The notes below the pieces were generated by a model. It was given only the letters and a program-made list of their open reading frames with translations. It searched no databases and was not told the DNA's origin. Of a DNA stretch of 64,000 nucleotides, positions 8,873-17,002 are shown one piece after another. Numbering within the stretch: position 1 is the first letter of the stretch; every line of letters begins with the position of its first letter. Origin of the DNA: Microcystis aeruginosa FD4 (GTDB lineage Bacteria > Cyanobacteriota > Cyanobacteriia > Cyanobacteriales > Microcystaceae); NCBI RefSeq assembly GCF_009792235.1, contig NZ_CP046973.1, forward strand, positions 3,410,001 to 3,474,000. The letters run 5' to 3'. The position numbers were made by a program, and so were the translations under genes.

Positions 8873-11395
8873 TTAATCCTCTAAACTAATCTTGACCGGA
8901 TTAACTTTCCAAATCTCTTGACAATATTCCCAGATTGTGCGATCGCTAGAGAATTTGGCCATACGAACCGAGTTAAGAATCGACATCCGCGTCCACTTGT
9001 CCCGATCGCGATAAGCTTGACTTACCTGTTCCTGACAATCAGCGTAGGATTGATAATCAGCTAAAAGCATATACTGGTCATCGTAGAGGAGAGAATCAAC
9101 GATCGGCCTGAATAATTCCGTATCACCATGGCTAAAATAACCACTCTTAATTCGATCGATCACTCCCTTCAATTCGCGATTATTTTTGTAATAGCTCATC
9201 GGTTCATAACCCTGTGCCTTCTTAGCATAAACTTCTTCTGCTGTCAAGCCAAAAAGGAAGAAATTTTCTGCCCCTGCTTCCTCGCGAATTTCGATATTAG
9301 CACCGTCCAGAGTCCCGATGGTGAGGGAGCCATTCATGGCAAACTTCATATTACCGGTTCCGGAAGCTTCCTTACCCGCCGTAGAAATCTGTTCGGAAAG
9401 ATCCGCCGCTGGATAGATGCGCTGACCCAAAGAAACGTTAAAGTTAGGCAGGAAAACCACTTTTAAACGACCTCTGACATCAGGATCCTTATTCACAATT
9501 TCAGCCACAGCATTAGTTAACTTAATAATTAACTTCGCCATAAAGTAACCCGGGGCTGCCTTACCACCAAAGATAAAAGTGCGCGGCACGATATCGATCT
9601 GAGGGTTCTGTTTAATGCGATTATAAAGGGCGATAATGTGCAGAACTGCCAGATGTTGGCGTTTGTATTCGTGAATCCGTTTTACCTGCACATCGAAAAT
9701 CGAATTAACATCCACCTCGATATTGCGGGTTTTCAGCATATAAGCCGCTAAATCGGCCTTATTCGCCTGTTTAATTTCATACCAACGCTGACGGAATTCG
9801 GGATCATCAAGGTATTGTTCCAGTTTTCGCAATTCCTTCAGGTCTTTTAACCAATTATCGCCGATTTTTTCGGTAAATAGTGCCGATAATTGGGGATTGC
9901 TCAATAAAATCCACCGGCGCGGGGTGACACCATTGGTTTTATTGTAGAATTTTTCCGGCCAGAGCATGGCAAACTCTTTCAGGGTGTCTTTTTGCAGTAA
10001 CTCTGTGTGTAAAGCGGCGACTCCATTAATCGAGTGACTACCCACACAGGCTAAATTAGCCATGCGAATTTGTTTATTACCCCAACCAGCTTCTTCAACT
10101 ATCGACAATTTGCCCAATAATTCCTCGTTATCGGGAAACCAAGTCCGCACATCCTTGAGGAAAAAGTGATTGATCAGGTAGATAATTTCTAGATGTCGGG
10201 GTAGCAGTTTGCCGAGTAAATCCGCCGACCAACGTTCCAGGGCTTCTGGCAATAGGGTATGATTGGTATAAGCGAAGGTTTTTTGGGTAATTGTCCAAGC
10301 TTGTGACCATTCTAAGCCGTTTTCATCCACTAACAAACGCATTAACTCAGCGATCGCAATGGCGGGGTGAGTATCGTTCAGTTGAATAGCGGCGGTTTCG
10401 TGGAAATTTTGCAGATTTTTGTGGCTTTTTAGGTGAATGCGAATTAAATCTTGCAGGGAAGCGGCCACAAAAAAGTATTGTTGGGCGAGACGTAATTCTC
10501 GACCGGCGGGGGTGTTATCGTTGGGATAAAGGACTTTAGAAATGGTTTCCGCGTCCATTTTTTCAGCCACGGATTGATCGTATAACCCAGCGTTAAAAGC
10601 CTCAAAATTAAACGATTCACTCGCTTCTGCTTTCCAGAGACGCAAAGCGTTCACCGTGTTGGTTTTATAACCCGGGACGGGGGTATCGTGGGGAATGGCT
10701 AAAACCCGACGTTCCGGCAGCCATTGGACCCGTTCCTGTCCCTTATCATCGTGATAGATTTCCGTCCGGCCCCCCAGTTTTACTTCCACACTTTCATCAG
10801 GACGGGGTAATTCCCAAGGATTGCCGAAGCGTAGCCAGTTATCGGGGATTTCCACCTGCCAACCGTCTTGGATCATTTGATGGAAAATGCCAAATTCGTA
10901 GCGGATACCGTAACCGATGGCGGGAATTTCTAGGGAAGCGAGAGAATCAAGGAAACAAGCCGCTAAACGCCCTAAACCGCCGTTTCCGAGGCCGGGATCC
11001 GGTTCCTGTTCGATAATTTCCTCAAAATCAAGACCTAATTCCTCGATCATCTCTTTGATTCGGTCATAAATACCCAAATTAGCGAGATTATTACCTAAAT
11101 ACCGCCCCATGAGAAATTCGGCCGAGAAATAGCAGACGAGTTTAACTTTTTCTTGTTTGTAGGTGTCGGTGGATTTGAGAAAACGACGCAGCAGGCGATC
11201 GCGAACGGTGTAGGCAAGGGCGACATAGTAATTGTAGGGACTGGCATTGGTGCGGTTAACCCCTTGCAAATAAAATAAATTGTCCAGAAAAGCCCGTTTT
11301 AGGGTTTCGGGACTCATGCCCGTGCGATCATCTTCAATTAGGGTGGGGCATTGAAGCACTTCACGCCCATCAGCTAGGGTAGAGGTTGTCTCCAT
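8873..11395 (-). CDS. glgP: glycogen phosphorylase
   Basis: The 840-residue protein has the full length of a bacterial glycogen/alpha-glucan phosphorylase. It releases glucose 1-phosphate from the ends of glycogen using pyridoxal phosphate. Landmarks are EFLMGRYLGNNLANLG, EPDPGLGNGGLGRLAACFLDS and IQLNDTHPAIAIAELMR. Further on are TNGVTPRRW, VQVKRIHEYKRQ and the cofactor-binding EASGTGNMKFAMNGSL around residue 680. It starts at ATG 11395 in a good context and is not part of an obvious operon. In cyanobacteria it supplies carbon from glycogen in the dark. All key motifs are intact. Confidence 0.97.
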   Translation of the reverse strand: METTSTLADGREVLQCPTLIEDDRTGMSPETLKRAFLDNLFYLQGVNRTNASPYNYYVALAYTVRDRLLRRFLKSTDTYKQEKVKLVCYFSAEFLMGRYLGNNLANLGIYDRIKEMIEELGLDFEEIIEQEPDPGLGNGGLGRLAACFLDSLASLEIPAIGYGIRYEFGIFHQMIQDGWQVEIPDNWLRFGNPWELPRPDESVEVKLGGRTEIYHDDKGQERVQWLPERRVLAIPHDTPVPGYKTNTVNALRLWKAEASESFNFEAFNAGLYDQSVAEKMDAETISKVLYPNDNTPAGRELRLAQQYFFVAASLQDLIRIHLKSHKNLQNFHETAAIQLNDTHPAIAIAELMRLLVDENGLEWSQAWTITQKTFAYTNHTLLPEALERWSADLLGKLLPRHLEIIYLINHFFLKDVRTWFPDNEELLGKLSIVEEAGWGNKQIRMANLACVGSHSINGVAALHTELLQKDTLKEFAMLWPEKFYNKTNGVTPRRWILLSNPQLSALFTEKIGDNWLKDLKELRKLEQYLDDPEFRQRWYEIKQANKADLAAYMLKTRNIEVDVNSIFDVQVKRIHEYKRQHLAVLHIIALYNRIKQNPQIDIVPRTFIFGGKAAPGYFMAKLIIKLTNAVAEIVNKDPDVRGRLKVVFLPNFNVSLGQRIYPAADLSEQISTAGKEASGTGNMKFAMNGSLTIGTLDGANIEIREEAGAENFFLFGLTAEEVYAKKAQGYEPMSYYKNNRELKGVIDRIKSGYFSHGDTELFRPIVDSLLYDDQYMLLADYQSYADCQEQVSQAYRDRDKWTRMSILNSVRMAKFSSDRTIWEYCQEIWKVNPVKISLED

Positions 11396-11631
11396 GGGTT
11401 TTTGTTGTCCATATATTCGGGAGTCGATCGCCGCTCAGATTCTGATGGCGATATCCCTTATAGTTTACCTAAAATGTCGGATGAATGCCCCCGCTAGATT
11501 TTTCGACAAGATACTCACCTTTGCGGGGGATGAAATTTGACCAGAATATCAACTCCATACCACAATTTAATTCTACCATCTGTGGGTAAACTGTATTATA
11601 CTTAACCTAGCCAATGGTCGAGGATTGTCAG

Positions 11632-12843
11632 ATGCTAGTCGTAGAAGCGAAGCTAAAAAACGGAACACCAGAGCAATATCAGAAACTTGATGAAGCGATC
11701 AGAACTTCTCAGTTTGTGCGTAATTCTTGTGTTCGTCATTGGCGGTCAAATCAAGGAACAACCCGCAATGATCTCCAAAAACTTTGCGCGGTACTAGCTA
11801 ACAATAAAGAAACACCATGGGTTAATAAATTAAACTCTCAAGCACGTCAATCGGCTGCTGATAGAGCCTGGCAATCAATTAATCGGTTTTATCAGAATTG
11901 TCGTGCCAAGATACCGGGTAAAAAAGGTTTTCCTCGGTTCAAAAAGCCTAGTCGTTCCGTTGAGTATAAACTAACGGGCTACAAACTATCTGATGATCGA
12001 CGTAAAATCAGATTTACTGATGGTTTTAAAGCAGGAGAATTTGATTTATGGTGTAGTCAAAAAACCTTAGTTTATTATTCAGAGCAACAGATTAAACGGG
12101 TAAGAGTTGTTAGACGTGCTGACGGTTATTATTGCCAGTTTTTGATTGACGTAGAACGGCAAGAATACCATAAACCAACGGGACAAATAACAGGAATTGA
12201 CTTAGGGTTAAAGGAATTTTATACTGATGCCCAAGGCAATACCGTAGAGAATCCACGTTATTTAAGAAAGTCAGAAAAACGACTTCAAAAAGCACAACGA
12301 CGATTATCCAAAAAGTTTCGTCAAGGAAAGAAACAGTCTAAAAACTATCACAAGCAACGGATAAAAGTAGCTAAACTTCACCTTAAAGTATCAAGACAAC
12401 GTCAAGACAAAGCAATTAAAGACGCTTTGGCGTTAGTCCAGTCTAATGATCTGGTAGTTTATGAAGCTTTAAAGGTAAGAAACTTAGTCAAAAACCGTAA
12501 GCTGTCTAAGTCGATTTCCGATGCTTCTTGGTATCAATTCACTCAATGGTTGAATTATTTTGCTAAGATTTATCAGATTGTTTGTGTTGCTGTACCTCCC
12601 CATTTTACTAGCCAAGATTGTTCAGTTTGTGGGACGAGAGTTCAAAAAACATTAAGCAATAGAACTCATCAATGTCCTAACTGTAAAACAGTCTTAGATA
12701 GGGATCATAATGCAGCAATAAATATTCTTAAAAAAGGGTTGACATATTTGGGAAATTATCTCAACGGTACTGTTGGGCAAACAGAAACCGACCCAAATGC
12801 CTTGGGAGAGTCCGGCAAGAAAGATTTTCAGTGGAGACATTGA
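11632..12843 (+). CDS. tnpB: TnpB, RNA-guided endonuclease of an IS200/IS605-type element
   Basis: I use ATG 11632 (MLVVEAKLKNGTPEQY), the usual TnpB N-terminus, rather than ATG 11614; this gives 403 residues. The RuvC-type site is complete: Asp in GIDLGLKEF, Glu in VVYEALKVRNL and Asp in LDRDHNAAINIL. A four-cysteine zinc finger (CSVCG...CPNC) sits between the last two. TnpB proteins are guided by an RNA from the element's right end to cut donor sites, which helps the element persist. No TnpA transposase gene is adjacent, so this is a solo TnpB element that would need mobilisation in trans. The protein appears undamaged. Confidence 0.93.
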   Translation: MLVVEAKLKNGTPEQYQKLDEAIRTSQFVRNSCVRHWRSNQGTTRNDLQKLCAVLANNKETPWVNKLNSQARQSAADRAWQSINRFYQNCRAKIPGKKGFPRFKKPSRSVEYKLTGYKLSDDRRKIRFTDGFKAGEFDLWCSQKTLVYYSEQQIKRVRVVRRADGYYCQFLIDVERQEYHKPTGQITGIDLGLKEFYTDAQGNTVENPRYLRKSEKRLQKAQRRLSKKFRQGKKQSKNYHKQRIKVAKLHLKVSRQRQDKAIKDALALVQSNDLVVYEALKVRNLVKNRKLSKSISDASWYQFTQWLNYFAKIYQIVCVAVPPHFTSQDCSVCGTRVQKTLSNRTHQCPNCKTVLDRDHNAAINILKKGLTYLGNYLNGTVGQTETDPNALGESGKKDFQWRH

Positions 12844-12940
12844 GAATCTAAGCTGTCTCGTTGAACAAGGAATTTCCGGTAGTGATAGGGAAAGAATCCC
12901 CCGTCACAGCGTAGCTTGACGGTGGGAGTATGTCAATTGT
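12790..12940 (+). ncRNA. candidate guide RNA (omega/reRNA) and right end of the TnpB element
   Basis: In TnpB systems the guide RNA overlaps the 3' end of tnpB and ends at the right boundary. Here the stop codon is followed by TCCCCCGTCA (12897-12906), a loop, and TGACGGTGGGA (12917-12927), a strong hairpin of the kind seen at right ends of this family. The guide would then be the flanking sequence after about 12930. The exact RNA borders cannot be fixed from sequence alone. Confidence 0.45.
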
Positions 12941-13061
12941 TACCTTTTGGAGAGACTCAGACATTTAGATTTCTATTGGTTTTGAGCGGATCTGCGATCG
13001 CAATGGCCGACAAAAAAGGGTGAACCCTGTCCACCCTCCGACAATCATTTACAAAAAAAGC

Positions 13062-13355
13062 TTAATAGCGTTTTTTTCTGTCACCACCACCACCATTGAA
13101 GGGCGCGCGCTCTTCACGATCACGGGCCTGGTTAACTTTAATTGATCGTCCCATCCAGTCAGCACCATCCAGTGCCTCAATTGCGGCGGCTTCCTGGGCT
13201 TTACTTTCCATTTCCACGAAGGCGAAACCGCGTTTGCGGCCTGTGTCTTTGTCCACGGGAATATGAACCCTTTGAACCTTGCCGTACTCTGCAAAGACGT
13301 CGTTCAGATCTTCTGGGGAAATCTCGTAAGAGAGATTACCAACAAAAATAGACAT
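13062..13355 (-). CDS. RRM-type RNA-binding protein (cyanobacterial Rbp family)
   Basis: I start at ATG 13355 (MSIFVGNLSYEI), giving 97 residues; the longer frame adds an unrelated leader. One RRM domain fills residues 2-80. It has RNP2 (IFVGNL) and RNP1 (KRGFAFVEM), the two RNA-contacting strands, followed by a short Gly/Arg tail (GGGGDRKKRY). Cyanobacterial Rbp proteins of this size are cold-induced or implicated in mRNA localisation. The roughly 200-base stretch upstream (13356-13576) has no gene and may be a long 5' leader, as is known for such genes. It lies downstream of the TnpB element and is not in an operon. Confidence 0.9.
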   Translation of the reverse strand: MSIFVGNLSYEISPEDLNDVFAEYGKVQRVHIPVDKDTGRKRGFAFVEMESKAQEAAAIEALDGADWMGRSIKVNQARDREERAPFNGGGGDRKKRY

Positions 13356-13576
13356 AATACTTGAATCCTCGAACAATACTCGAAACGGTGTGGAGACACA
13401 AAATTCAGGGAGAAGCCGAACAATACTAAAGTAAAAGACTTACCGAGTTAATACTGAAAACGAACTTGAACACTAATCTTGACTCTCGCCCCGATCATAA
13501 CACGGAAAGATTGGAGTTAATGTTAACTTTTATTCTCTGGGGCAAGAGACTGTTTTAGCCAGCGGTCGCTACTCCC

Positions 13577-13831
13577 TCAACCCTGAGCTTTTTTCTCCCG
13601 ACGAAATAACCAAATCATTAGGGCCACCACACCGATTTGTAGGGCAAAATTGGGTAAAGCGGTGGCTACGTCCCTGGCTGCCGCTAATTGGGCCAGAAAA
13701 ACCACCGCACCGATAAAACCGGAAGCCCCCAAACCGAGATAGATAAACTGCCGCAGCCCTCGGTAGGGATTGGCCGCTTCCTCTTTCAAGCGCGCGTATT
13801 TTCGGGGATCAAGTCGAGGGGATTTGCTCAT
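13577..13831 (-). CDS. DUF3493 family membrane protein
   Basis: This 84-residue protein begins MSKSPRLDPRKYARLKEEAANPYRG. Two hydrophobic segments follow, near residues 29-50 (YLGLGASGFIGAVVFLAQLAA) and 59-76 (LPNFALQIGVVALMIWLF), then a short basic tail. The LRQFIYLGLGASGFIGA block is characteristic of DUF3493, a family conserved in cyanobacteria and plastids and reported to be linked to photosystem assembly in plants. No enzymatic motif is visible. It is divergently oriented from the tRNA-Thr gene, only 60 bp away. Confidence 0.8.
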   Translation of the reverse strand: MSKSPRLDPRKYARLKEEAANPYRGLRQFIYLGLGASGFIGAVVFLAQLAAARDVATALPNFALQIGVVALMIWLFRREKKAQG

Positions 13832-13890
13832 AAAAAAATTTTTCTAGCTGTGTATCTATTGTCCGTGATATAATCGGAAACTGGCAATGT

Positions 13891-13962
13891 GCCGATGTAG
13901 CTCAGTGGTAGAGTAGTTGATTCGTAATCAATTGGTCGTGGGTTCAAATCCCATCATCGGCT
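13891..13962 (+). tRNA. tRNA-Thr (anticodon CGU)
   Basis: A complete cloverleaf can be folded. The acceptor stem is GCCGATG/CATCGGC, and the D arm is GCTCAGTGGTAGAGT. The anticodon arm is GTTGA-TTCGTAA-TCAAT with anticodon CGT, and the T arm carries GGTTCAAATCC. The 3' CCA is not encoded. The anticodon CGU reads ACG threonine codons. Confidence 0.95.
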
Positions 13963-14059
13963 TGGGGTTTTACCTCCTGGAAGTTGACTAAGAAATAGTT
14001 AGTAAAAGTATAGTCAAATATAGACAGACTGAATTCCATTTCAGAAATTCCCTTCACTT

Positions 14060-15506
14060 TTACTTCGAGAGATTGATTCTCCTTGGGTGAACTACGCACC
14101 TCTCTATCCCATAGCGGTTAAACGCATTTGGGAATGCTTTTCGCAAAATGTTGTAGGAACCCATCACATCAGATTGGCAAAGAAATCCTCTATCTGTGCG
14201 ATATAAACCTCGTTTAATCCTTTTTCCTGAAAACACTGGCTTTTCAGTTGTTTGTCCATACACTGGTAGGGGGTCTAAATTCAAAAAATTAGCAACGGAG
14301 GTATAGGATTCCTCTTGAATAATCACTTTGATTCCTACTAATTGACATTTATAAATAATCATGTCAATTAATCGAGCATGAGGGATGGTCACAAATTTTT
14401 GATTATTGACTTTGCCTAAGTTCACTCCTTGTTTCCAACCGTCATTTTTCCCAATTACTAAAGTTGTTATCTCTTGGTCAACTAAGAGCTTAACCAAATA
14501 ACGACTAGCTTTATAAAGATAATCATCTATTTTCTGATTTCGACCGCGAGTTAAACGGCGAATCCTCTGGGAACTTTGACGATTACCTTTTAACAGAGAT
14601 TGTAACTTAGCTCGACGTTGGTTATAAAATTGATTCAGGCTTTTTAACGGTCTGCCATTAATCAACAAAGGGATAAAATCCGGTTGATTTGAAGTTACAG
14701 CCATCAAATTATCTAGGGTTTGCGGCAAAAAGTTTTTCGTGGGGGTAGGGTGTGGGGTGTAGGGTGTGGGGTGTAGGGTTTTACCGATTTTGAGGGTGTC
14801 AATTACCTAATTTTCAGGGAAAAAGTATCTGAATTTTCCCCCCGAACACTCCCATATCCGGTACTTTTTGATTGACAAAAAGTCTAAAAGTCTTACCCAA
14901 CAAGGTTTTTAGATTTATTCAGCCAACCCTATCTATGCCTAAATCTATCGCAGCTATCTTTTCATTAGGAGCTAAGAACTGTTCAGTTTTCTCATAAATT
15001 ACCTCGATTACATAACAATCACATTTAGGAACTATTCTGACTTCTGCTAGGCGCTCTAACCCTCTCGTCGGCAACGCAATTGAAGTACCTGATAGCTTGA
15101 CTAATCCTTGCTTAAGACCTACTTTGCTGATGGCTTGAATCGTGTAAAATAAGAGATTTCTTCCTTCTTTTTTTGGCTCCTTATAACCAGGAATTTTGGG
15201 TTTTCCTAGAAATTTATCGGGGTGACTTTTAAACTCCGATGAAGCGGCAAAAAATGATTTCCAGTTCCGGTCTAATCCTCTTAAAACTTGTTGGGAAATT
15301 TTAGCGGGTAACGCTTGATACTGTTCTGTCTCTGACCTCAGAGAAGCCATCTGATTATAGGTCAAATAGCCATGGCCATAAATGAAGTTTTGTCGGATTA
15401 AATAATTGGCTGAGTTATAGAGATTTTTAGACTGCCAAGATCAATTATCTATTTCAGCCCAAAATCGATGTCCTTTCTTGATAATGTGTCTTTCTGCTAC
15501 TAACAT
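14060..15506 (-). pseudogene. tnpB of an IS607-like element, split by a MITE and a nonsense codon
   Basis: The start MLVAERHIIKKGHRFWAEIDN is read from ATG 15506, followed by an in-frame TGA near 15441. The frame continues NLYNSANYLIRQNFIYGHG to AAIDLGID. There the MITE at 14716-14929 interrupts it, and the frame resumes NLMAVTSNQPDFIP. The C-terminal part has ITTLVIGKNDGWK, ESYTSVANFL and SDVMGSYNIL, matching the RuvC segments of a TnpB lacking the classic four-cysteine finger. Removing the MITE and one copy of the TAGATA duplication restores the IDLGIDNLMA catalytic block exactly. It would encode about 410 residues. It is now non-functional as TnpB. Confidence 0.85.
14716..14929 (+). mobile_element. 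MITE, family B copy 1 (214 bp), inserted in tnpB
   Basis: The left end GGGTTTGCGGCAAAAAG and right end CAGCCAACCC are bounded by TATCTA at 14710-14715 and 14930-14935. The interior carries a short GTAGGGTGTGGGGT-type repeat, GGGAAAAAGT and TTTTTGATTG blocks, and no gene. It shares ends with family A but has a different interior. Its insertion site inside a known protein makes the target duplication unambiguous. Confidence 0.88.
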
Positions 15507-15689
15507 TATTCTCCGTTGTCTTTTAACTCAGCGTCGGGTTTTGAAGGGTTGTTATCCGTTGTGATAATTGTACCGGAAGGCAATTGATAGCCTGTTAAAT
15601 TCCCTTGTTTCCACCACCTCCAAGCCGTTCGATAACTTATTCTTGTTTTTTTTGCCTAGTCTGATAGTTTCCTGTCTATATATTACCAT
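15506..15689 (-). pseudogene. remnant of IS607-type TnpA (MerR-like DNA-binding part only)
   Basis: The minus strand reads DRKLSD-stop-AKKTRISYRTAWRWW, then KQGNLTGYQLPSGTII, the N-terminal helix-turn-helix of IS607 serine transposases. After it comes a short unrelated tail (TDNNPSKPDAELKDNGE) and a TAA that overlaps the tnpB ATG. The start codon has become ATA and an internal TAG is present. The catalytic serine-recombinase domain is absent, so the element lost autonomous movement before or together with the point mutations. The TAA/ATG overlap with tnpB is the usual coupling of IS607 genes. Confidence 0.7.
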
Positions 15690-16039
15690 GCCTGGCTATA
15701 TATGACTATATTTGTATTTAAACTTTACAATACTGTTACAGTGGTTAAATGTCTTGATTTGGCTGCTGCTAGGCCAAAACTACCCCTAAGCTAACGCCTT
15801 GGCTGGGGATTTGCGGCTCTCTTCGGTTTGGTGGGTAAAATCTATTCTAAGATACATTCGGCCAGCGAATGGAAAGAACCACAAGGACACAAAGGATACA
15901 AAGATTGATCGCTACTATATAAGTTAAACTTATCACACAAAGAGTAAGAGAGCCGATTTGCTTAAATAGGCTATTTTAGCCTCAAACAAGAGGTAATAGA
16001 GTTTATTGCTCAGGCCGATCGCTAAGGCCGAAAATCTTT
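15690..16039. other. gene-free gap between the IS607 relic and the WYL regulator
   Basis: About 350 bases without a supported gene. It holds AT-rich sequence, a CACAAGGACACAAAGGATAC direct-repeat-like stretch near 15890, and a GATCGCTA motif, but no ORF or structured RNA that I can support. Confidence 0.5.
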
Positions 16040-16903
16040 TCAGGACTCGTAGCGTCGATAAAGCCGCTGCAACTTGTCATAGAAACGCTTGCGGACTTTT
16101 TCTGGGGAGACCAGCAGGCAATCTTCTCCGTAGGGGAGAATCTCGCGGAAAAACCAGAAGCTACTCGTTACCTGTCGGGTAATCTGCCGGACGGGGGGAT
16201 CGATCGAGATCAATTCGTTGGCGATATCGATAGCGGTTTTGGTCTGGTACGATCGAGCTAATCCATCGAATAGGTGAAACTCGGCCGACACGCTATCAAG
16301 CTGACTGCGCCACTTTACCCTAGGAATCGGGGTAATTAAGGAATCGTTGGGGATTCGATCGATCCGTAAACTCCAATTGTGGTGTAGTTCGGAAATATCT
16401 TGATTTCCCTCGGTTTCCTCGCACCAGCAGTCGAGATATAGCCGCTCCTCGTGACGATTGATAGCGCCATGATAAATATGAAATTCCCAGATTCGATCGC
16501 CAGCATCCTGATAGGATAACTGAAAGGGTTGTTGTCGGAGAATGAAGCGATCGAGTTCCAGTCGCCATGGTGGGAGAGGATTATCGAGGTAGCGTTCTAG
16601 CTCTTTCCGTAAGGGGCCTGACAGTTCGCTCCGTTCTAATAGTAGTTTAGTTAGTTCCAGGGCGATGGGGATTTGTCCAGCATCAATGAGAGAATCGATC
16701 GCCTGTTGGAGCATCTGCAAGCGATCGGGCTTCCAGTCGTGATTAGGAGCAATTTTAAGCTTATTACGGGCAATTTCTTTGATTAGCTTCGATATATTCG
16801 GTTTATCTCCCCAAAATAGCCCGAATTCACTGGCAAGGATTTCTAGGGACTGTTTTTCTTTTTCACTGACCGATAAAGTGATCGATTGTCCTATCCGGCT
16901 CAT
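16040..16903 (-). CDS. WYL-domain transcriptional regulator of the CRISPR-Cas locus
   Basis: The 287-residue protein starts with a ribbon-helix-helix-like segment (SITLSVSEKEKQSLEILASEFG). After a helical linker comes a WYL domain at about 125-185 (PFQLSYQDAGDRIWEFHIYH, ERLYLDCWCEE, WSLRIDRI). The C-terminal extension is typical of WYL regulators (FWFFREILPYGEDCLLVSPEKVRKRFYDKL). WYL proteins bind nucleic-acid or nucleotide ligands and often control CRISPR operons. A WYL protein next to the I-D locus of Synechocystis acts as a repressor. It is divergent from cas3, and the 99-bp gap contains a palindrome and a promoter match. Repression of the cas genes is an inference. Confidence 0.85.
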   Translation of the reverse strand: MSRIGQSITLSVSEKEKQSLEILASEFGLFWGDKPNISKLIKEIARNKLKIAPNHDWKPDRLQMLQQAIDSLIDAGQIPIALELTKLLLERSELSGPLRKELERYLDNPLPPWRLELDRFILRQQPFQLSYQDAGDRIWEFHIYHGAINRHEERLYLDCWCEETEGNQDISELHHNWSLRIDRIPNDSLITPIPRVKWRSQLDSVSAEFHLFDGLARSYQTKTAIDIANELISIDPPVRQITRQVTSSFWFFREILPYGEDCLLVSPEKVRKRFYDKLQRLYRRYES

Positions 16904-16910
16904 AGTTTAT

Positions 16911-16926
16911 AAGTGTACGGACACTT
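16911..16926. promoter_or_regulatory. candidate operator for the WYL regulator
   Basis: AAGTGT-ACGG-ACACTT is a perfect 6-bp inverted repeat with a 4-bp spacer. It lies 8 bases upstream of the WYL start codon and just before the likely cas3 promoter. Its position between divergent genes suits an autoregulated repressor site. No second copy was seen elsewhere, so this rests on symmetry and position only. Confidence 0.4.
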
Positions 16927-16941
16927 TTTCTGTTTAGGTAC

Positions 16942-16970
16942 TTGTCTATCCCTATTATCGTGGTTACTAT
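16942..16970 (+). promoter_or_regulatory. candidate promoter of the cas operon
   Basis: TTGTCT (16942-16947) and TACTAT (16965-16970) are separated by 17 bp, a good sigma-70-type match. Transcription would start near 16977, about 26 bases ahead of the ATG chosen for cas3. The candidate WYL operator lies about 20 bp upstream of the -35 element. Confidence 0.45.
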
Positions 16971-17002
16971 GGAAGATAGCAAGGAGTTACGGACAGAAAT
17001 TC

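Noticed and set aside
9128..9466. 112-codon plus-strand frame inside glgP
   Set aside because: Opposite strand of a well-conserved glycogen phosphorylase region; no motif.
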